From: Bacteroidales bacterium UBA6207
GTDB taxonomy: Bacteria; Bacteroidota; Bacteroidia; Bacteroidales; F082
Direction of reading: 5' to 3'
DNA length: 8,933 nt
Assembly: GCA_002421995.1 (NCBI GenBank)
Contig: DISP01000036.1
Location: forward strand, 1-8,933
Below are positions 6,677-8,933 of the stretch, one piece after another (position 1 is the first letter of the stretch; every line of letters starts with the position of its first letter). Under the pieces are notes generated by a model, which ran no database searches, had not been told where the DNA came from, and saw only the letters and a program-made list of their open reading frames with translations. The position numbers and the translations under genes are program-made.

Positions 6677-8933
6677 ATGAAATTAAAACTATTATTTTTC
6701 AGCCTGTTAATGATTGGTCTGACAACATCTTGCGTTAAAGATGAAATGTATAAAGGCCCGGCAGTCATCTCTGATTTGCGCATTGATCCATTGGCACCCT
6801 TGGCAGGACAGGCCGTCATAGTCTCGGCAAAAGTTACTGATCTCGACGGAGTCAATAACGTCTTATTGTATTATGCTGTCAACGGCGGTTCGTTTACCCA
6901 GGTCGAAATGACATCGCTAAGCAGTGTTCAGGACACCTATTCAGGACAAATTCCCGCGCAGGCTGACGGAACAACTGTGACCTATTATATCAAGGCAACA
7001 AATAAGAGCGGTATCGCTACAGTGGCGCCGCAGGGAGCTCCAGCATCAACAGCATCTTATACCATCGGAGCACCGCTTGTACTTATGAACGAAATCTATT
7101 CACGAGGCACAATCGAGAGCCCCGACTGGATCGAATTATACAACGCTTCTGATGTTGCTGCCGACATCAGCGGATACAAAATTTATGATTCGGGGGGGCA
7201 GTCTGGTGCAAAACCTAAAAAAACAGTCCCGGATGGAACCGTTATTCCTGCAAAAGGATTTTATGTGATTGTGGTTGATGATGGAACAGAATCCGGCTTC
7301 GGACTCTCAAGTGCCGGTGAGCAGGTATGGCTCGAGAATGCTTCAGGAAACCAGGTTGATAACGCAACTTTCCCTGCCTTTGAAACCACTCAATCCTTTG
7401 GTCGTGTGCCTGATGGCGGCGCAAATTGGCTGATTCTCAACACAATCACCCTTGGCGCAGCCAACTCAAGCGAACAACCACTACCTCTGCTTTTTATAAA
7501 TGAAATATTCTCGCAGGGAACAGCCGAAGCTCCCGACTGGGTTGAGATTTATAATGCCTCCGCATTTGATGCCGATCTCAGCGGTTGGAAGATTTATGAC
7601 AGTGGCGGACAATCCGGAACTAAACCTAAAAAAGAATTCCCTGCCGGAGCAAGCATCCCGGCAAAAGGGTTTTATGTATTGGTTGTTGATGATGGAACCG
7701 AAAGTGGTTTTGGATTATCATCCAATGGTGAGCAAATCTGGCTCGAAAACCCTCAGGGCTCTGTGCCACGTGATGTGACATTCCCTGCTCTGGCCTCAAC
7801 ACAGTCCTATGGTTGTTATCCTGACGGAAGCGACCAGCTTCAGGTTTTTGAGGTTGTTACAAAAGGTGCTGCCAACTCAAACGAAGTTCCGGTAGTTACA
7901 AGCGTAGTGCTAAACGAAGTGTTCTCCCGCGGCACCGCCGAAGAACCTGATTGGATAGAGCTCTATAACGATGGAGAAACCACTTTAGATTTATCAGGAT
8001 GGAAAATCTATGACAGTGGCGGACAATCGGGAGCAAAACCAAAAATGGAAATTCCTGCAGGAACGATGATTGCAGCAAAATCTTTTCTTGTTGTCACAGT
8101 GGACGATGGCTCTGCAACAGGTTTTGGATTATCAAGCGGAGGCGAAAAAGTTTGGCTCGACAATACCACCATGGCAACCGACAGCATTGAGTTTCCCGCC
8201 CTGGAAGAAACACAATCCTATGGTCGCTATCCCGATGGAAGCACAAACCTGCAAGTGCTGGGCACTGTTACTAAAGGTGCACCAAACGACAATACTATAC
8301 CACAGATTGCGGCACTGTTCGTAAACGAGGTGTACTCGAGAGGAATAGATACGGATCCGGATTGGATCGAAATTTACAATGATGGAAACACAAGCATTGA
8401 CCTTAGCGGATGGAAGATCTTCGACTCAGGCGGACAGTCCGGAGCAAAACCAAAGAAAGAGTTTCCAACAGGCACTATCGTGGCTTCCAAAGGTTTTGCC
8501 GTTATCGTGGTTGATGATGGAACTGAAAGTGGGTTTGGCTTGTCATCGGGCGGTGAAAAAGTGTGGTTCGAAAAACCGGATGGCACACTTGCCGACAGCC
8601 TCGAGTTTCCTGCCTTAGATGAAAACACCTCTTACGGACGCTTTCCTGACGGCAGTACAAGCATTCAGGTAATGACGACCGTAACCAGGGGCGCCGCCAA
8701 TACTGCCGGTGGATCGAGTACCATTATCATTGTAATGAATGAGGTTTTCTCGCGCGGAACGGCCGACAATCTCGATTGGGTTGAAATCTATAACGATTCA
8801 AACATCGAAGTTGATCTGACTGGTTACAAAATCTACGATTCAGGTGGTCAGGCTGGAACAAAACCAAAAAAAGAGTTTCCGGCCGGTACAATTATCCCGT
8901 CTAAAGGGTTTTTTGTAATCGTTGTTGACGATG
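6677..8933 (+). CDS. Surface lipoprotein with tandem lamin-tail-like (LTD) repeats, 3' truncated
   Basis: An open frame of 752 codons runs from the ATG at 6677 off the window end with no in-frame stop. A lipoprotein signal peptide ends in LTTSC with the lipidated cysteine at C19, followed by V-K-D-E, which resembles the Bacteroidota export signal that sends lipoproteins to the cell surface. Residues about 25-133 look like an Ig/fibronectin-like beta-sandwich (AKVTDLDG, then VTYYIKA). From residue 135 at least five repeats of 137-138 residues follow, each with NE-[IV]-[FY]-S, DW-[IV]-E-[IL]-YN, a [YF]DSGGQ core and VDDG; these are typical of the lamin-tail domain (PF00932). Bacterial LTD domains are often joined to secreted hydrolases such as phosphoesterases or nucleases, so a catalytic domain may lie beyond the window (inference). 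The gene starts 18 nt after the porin gene, without a Shine-Dalgarno. Function is not known. Confidence 0.88.
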   Translation, partial: MKLKLLFFSLLMIGLTTSCVKDEMYKGPAVISDLRIDPLAPLAGQAVIVSAKVTDLDGVNNVLLYYAVNGGSFTQVEMTSLSSVQDTYSGQIPAQADGTTVTYYIKATNKSGIATVAPQGAPASTASYTIGAPLVLMNEIYSRGTIESPDWIELYNASDVAADISGYKIYDSGGQSGAKPKKTVPDGTVIPAKGFYVIVVDDGTESGFGLSSAGEQVWLENASGNQVDNATFPAFETTQSFGRVPDGGANWLILNTITLGAANSSEQPLPLLFINEIFSQGTAEAPDWVEIYNASAFDADLSGWKIYDSGGQSGTKPKKEFPAGASIPAKGFYVLVVDDGTESGFGLSSNGEQIWLENPQGSVPRDVTFPALASTQSYGCYPDGSDQLQVFEVVTKGAANSNEVPVVTSVVLNEVFSRGTAEEPDWIELYNDGETTLDLSGWKIYDSGGQSGAKPKMEIPAGTMIAAKSFLVVTVDDGSATGFGLSSGGEKVWLDNTTMATDSIEFPALEETQSYGRYPDGSTNLQVLGTVTKGAPNDNTIPQIAALFVNEVYSRGIDTDPDWIEIYNDGNTSIDLSGWKIFDSGGQSGAKPKKEFPTGTIVASKGFAVIVVDDGTESGFGLSSGGEKVWFEKPDGTLADSLEFPALDENTSYGRFPDGSTSIQVMTTVTRGAANTAGGSSTIIIVMNEVFSRGTADNLDWVEIYNDSNIEVDLTGYKIYDSGGQAGTKPKKEFPAGTIIPSKGFFVIVVDD
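7079..7489 (+). repeat. LTD repeat 1
   Basis: First 411-bp unit, starting three codons before the conserved Asn-Glu at 7088. It encodes NEIYSRG, DWIELYN, YDSGGQSG and VDDGTESGFG. It contains a run of seven G at 7192-7198 that no other unit has. Confidence 0.85.
7490..7903 (+). repeat. LTD repeat 2
   Basis: Second unit, 414 bp. It encodes NEIFSQG, DWVEIYN, YDSGGQSG and VDDGTESGFG. It ends with GAANSNE, the linker that resembles the end of unit 1 (GAANSSE). Confidence 0.85.
7904..8314 (+). repeat. LTD repeat 3
   Basis: Third unit, 411 bp, encoding NEVFSRG, DWIELYN, YDSGGQSG and VDDGSATGFG. It is the most divergent in its middle part (AKSFLVVTVDDG in place of the usual AKGF segment). Confidence 0.85.
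8315..8728 (+). repeat. LTD repeat 4
   Basis: Fourth unit, 414 bp, encoding NEVYSRG, DWIEIYN, FDSGGQSG and VDDGTESGFG. Confidence 0.85.
8729..8933 (+). repeat. LTD repeat 5, cut by window end
   Basis: The first 205 bp of a fifth unit, encoding NEVFSRG, DWVEIYN, YDSGGQAG and the start of VDD before the sequence stops. Whether more repeats follow cannot be seen. Confidence 0.8.

Noticed and set aside
7500..8618. Several 79-92 codon frames on both strands within the LTD region
   Set aside because: They recur once per LTD repeat and follow its codon pattern in other frames. The true frame is the open one from 6677, which has no in-frame stop.

Overview
The window looks like chromosomal DNA from a member of the Bacteroidota. 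Four things point there: an OprP/OprO-type porin carrying an N-terminal carboxypeptidase-regulatory-like domain, a LuxR-type helix-turn-helix of the form these bacteria usually place behind a membrane segment and coiled coil, a surface-lipoprotein export motif (C-V-K-D-E), and a perfect TAnnTTTG promoter element. Assignment below phylum is not possible from this sequence. All six genes I can support lie on the + strand. I saw no tRNA, rRNA, CRISPR array, insertion sequence or other mobile element.

Positions 1-1459 hold the end of a molybdenum-cofactor operon. The C-terminal part of moeA (molybdenum insertion) overlaps the start of moaA (GTP 3',8-cyclase) by 17 nt. The MoaA is short, 266 residues, but keeps both cysteine motifs and the Gly-Gly tail. 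At 1504-2379 is a cytoplasmic alpha/beta-hydrolase of the putative-esterase family, with no evident functional link to either side.

A 253-nt gap (2380-2632) follows. It has no convincing gene but carries a 13-bp perfect palindrome, a TATATTTG box and a strong ribosome binding site. From 2633 to the window end four genes run with gaps of only 30, 15 and 18 nt: a PhoU-like DUF47 accessory protein, a PiT-family phosphate transporter, a phosphate-selective porin, and a large surface lipoprotein made of lamin-tail-like (LTD) repeats that is cut by the window end.

The likely combined role (inference) is phosphate or phosphorylated-compound acquisition across both membranes: lipoprotein on the cell surface, porin in the outer membrane, PiT protein in the inner membrane, DUF47 partner in the cytoplasm. 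The main novelty is that the PiT protein is fused in one uninterrupted reading frame to an extra transmembrane helix, a coiled coil and a C-terminal LuxR-type DNA-binding domain. By eye it also lacks several acidic residues that matter for transport in human PiT2. This suggests a membrane-tethered phosphate-responsive transcription factor or transceptor.
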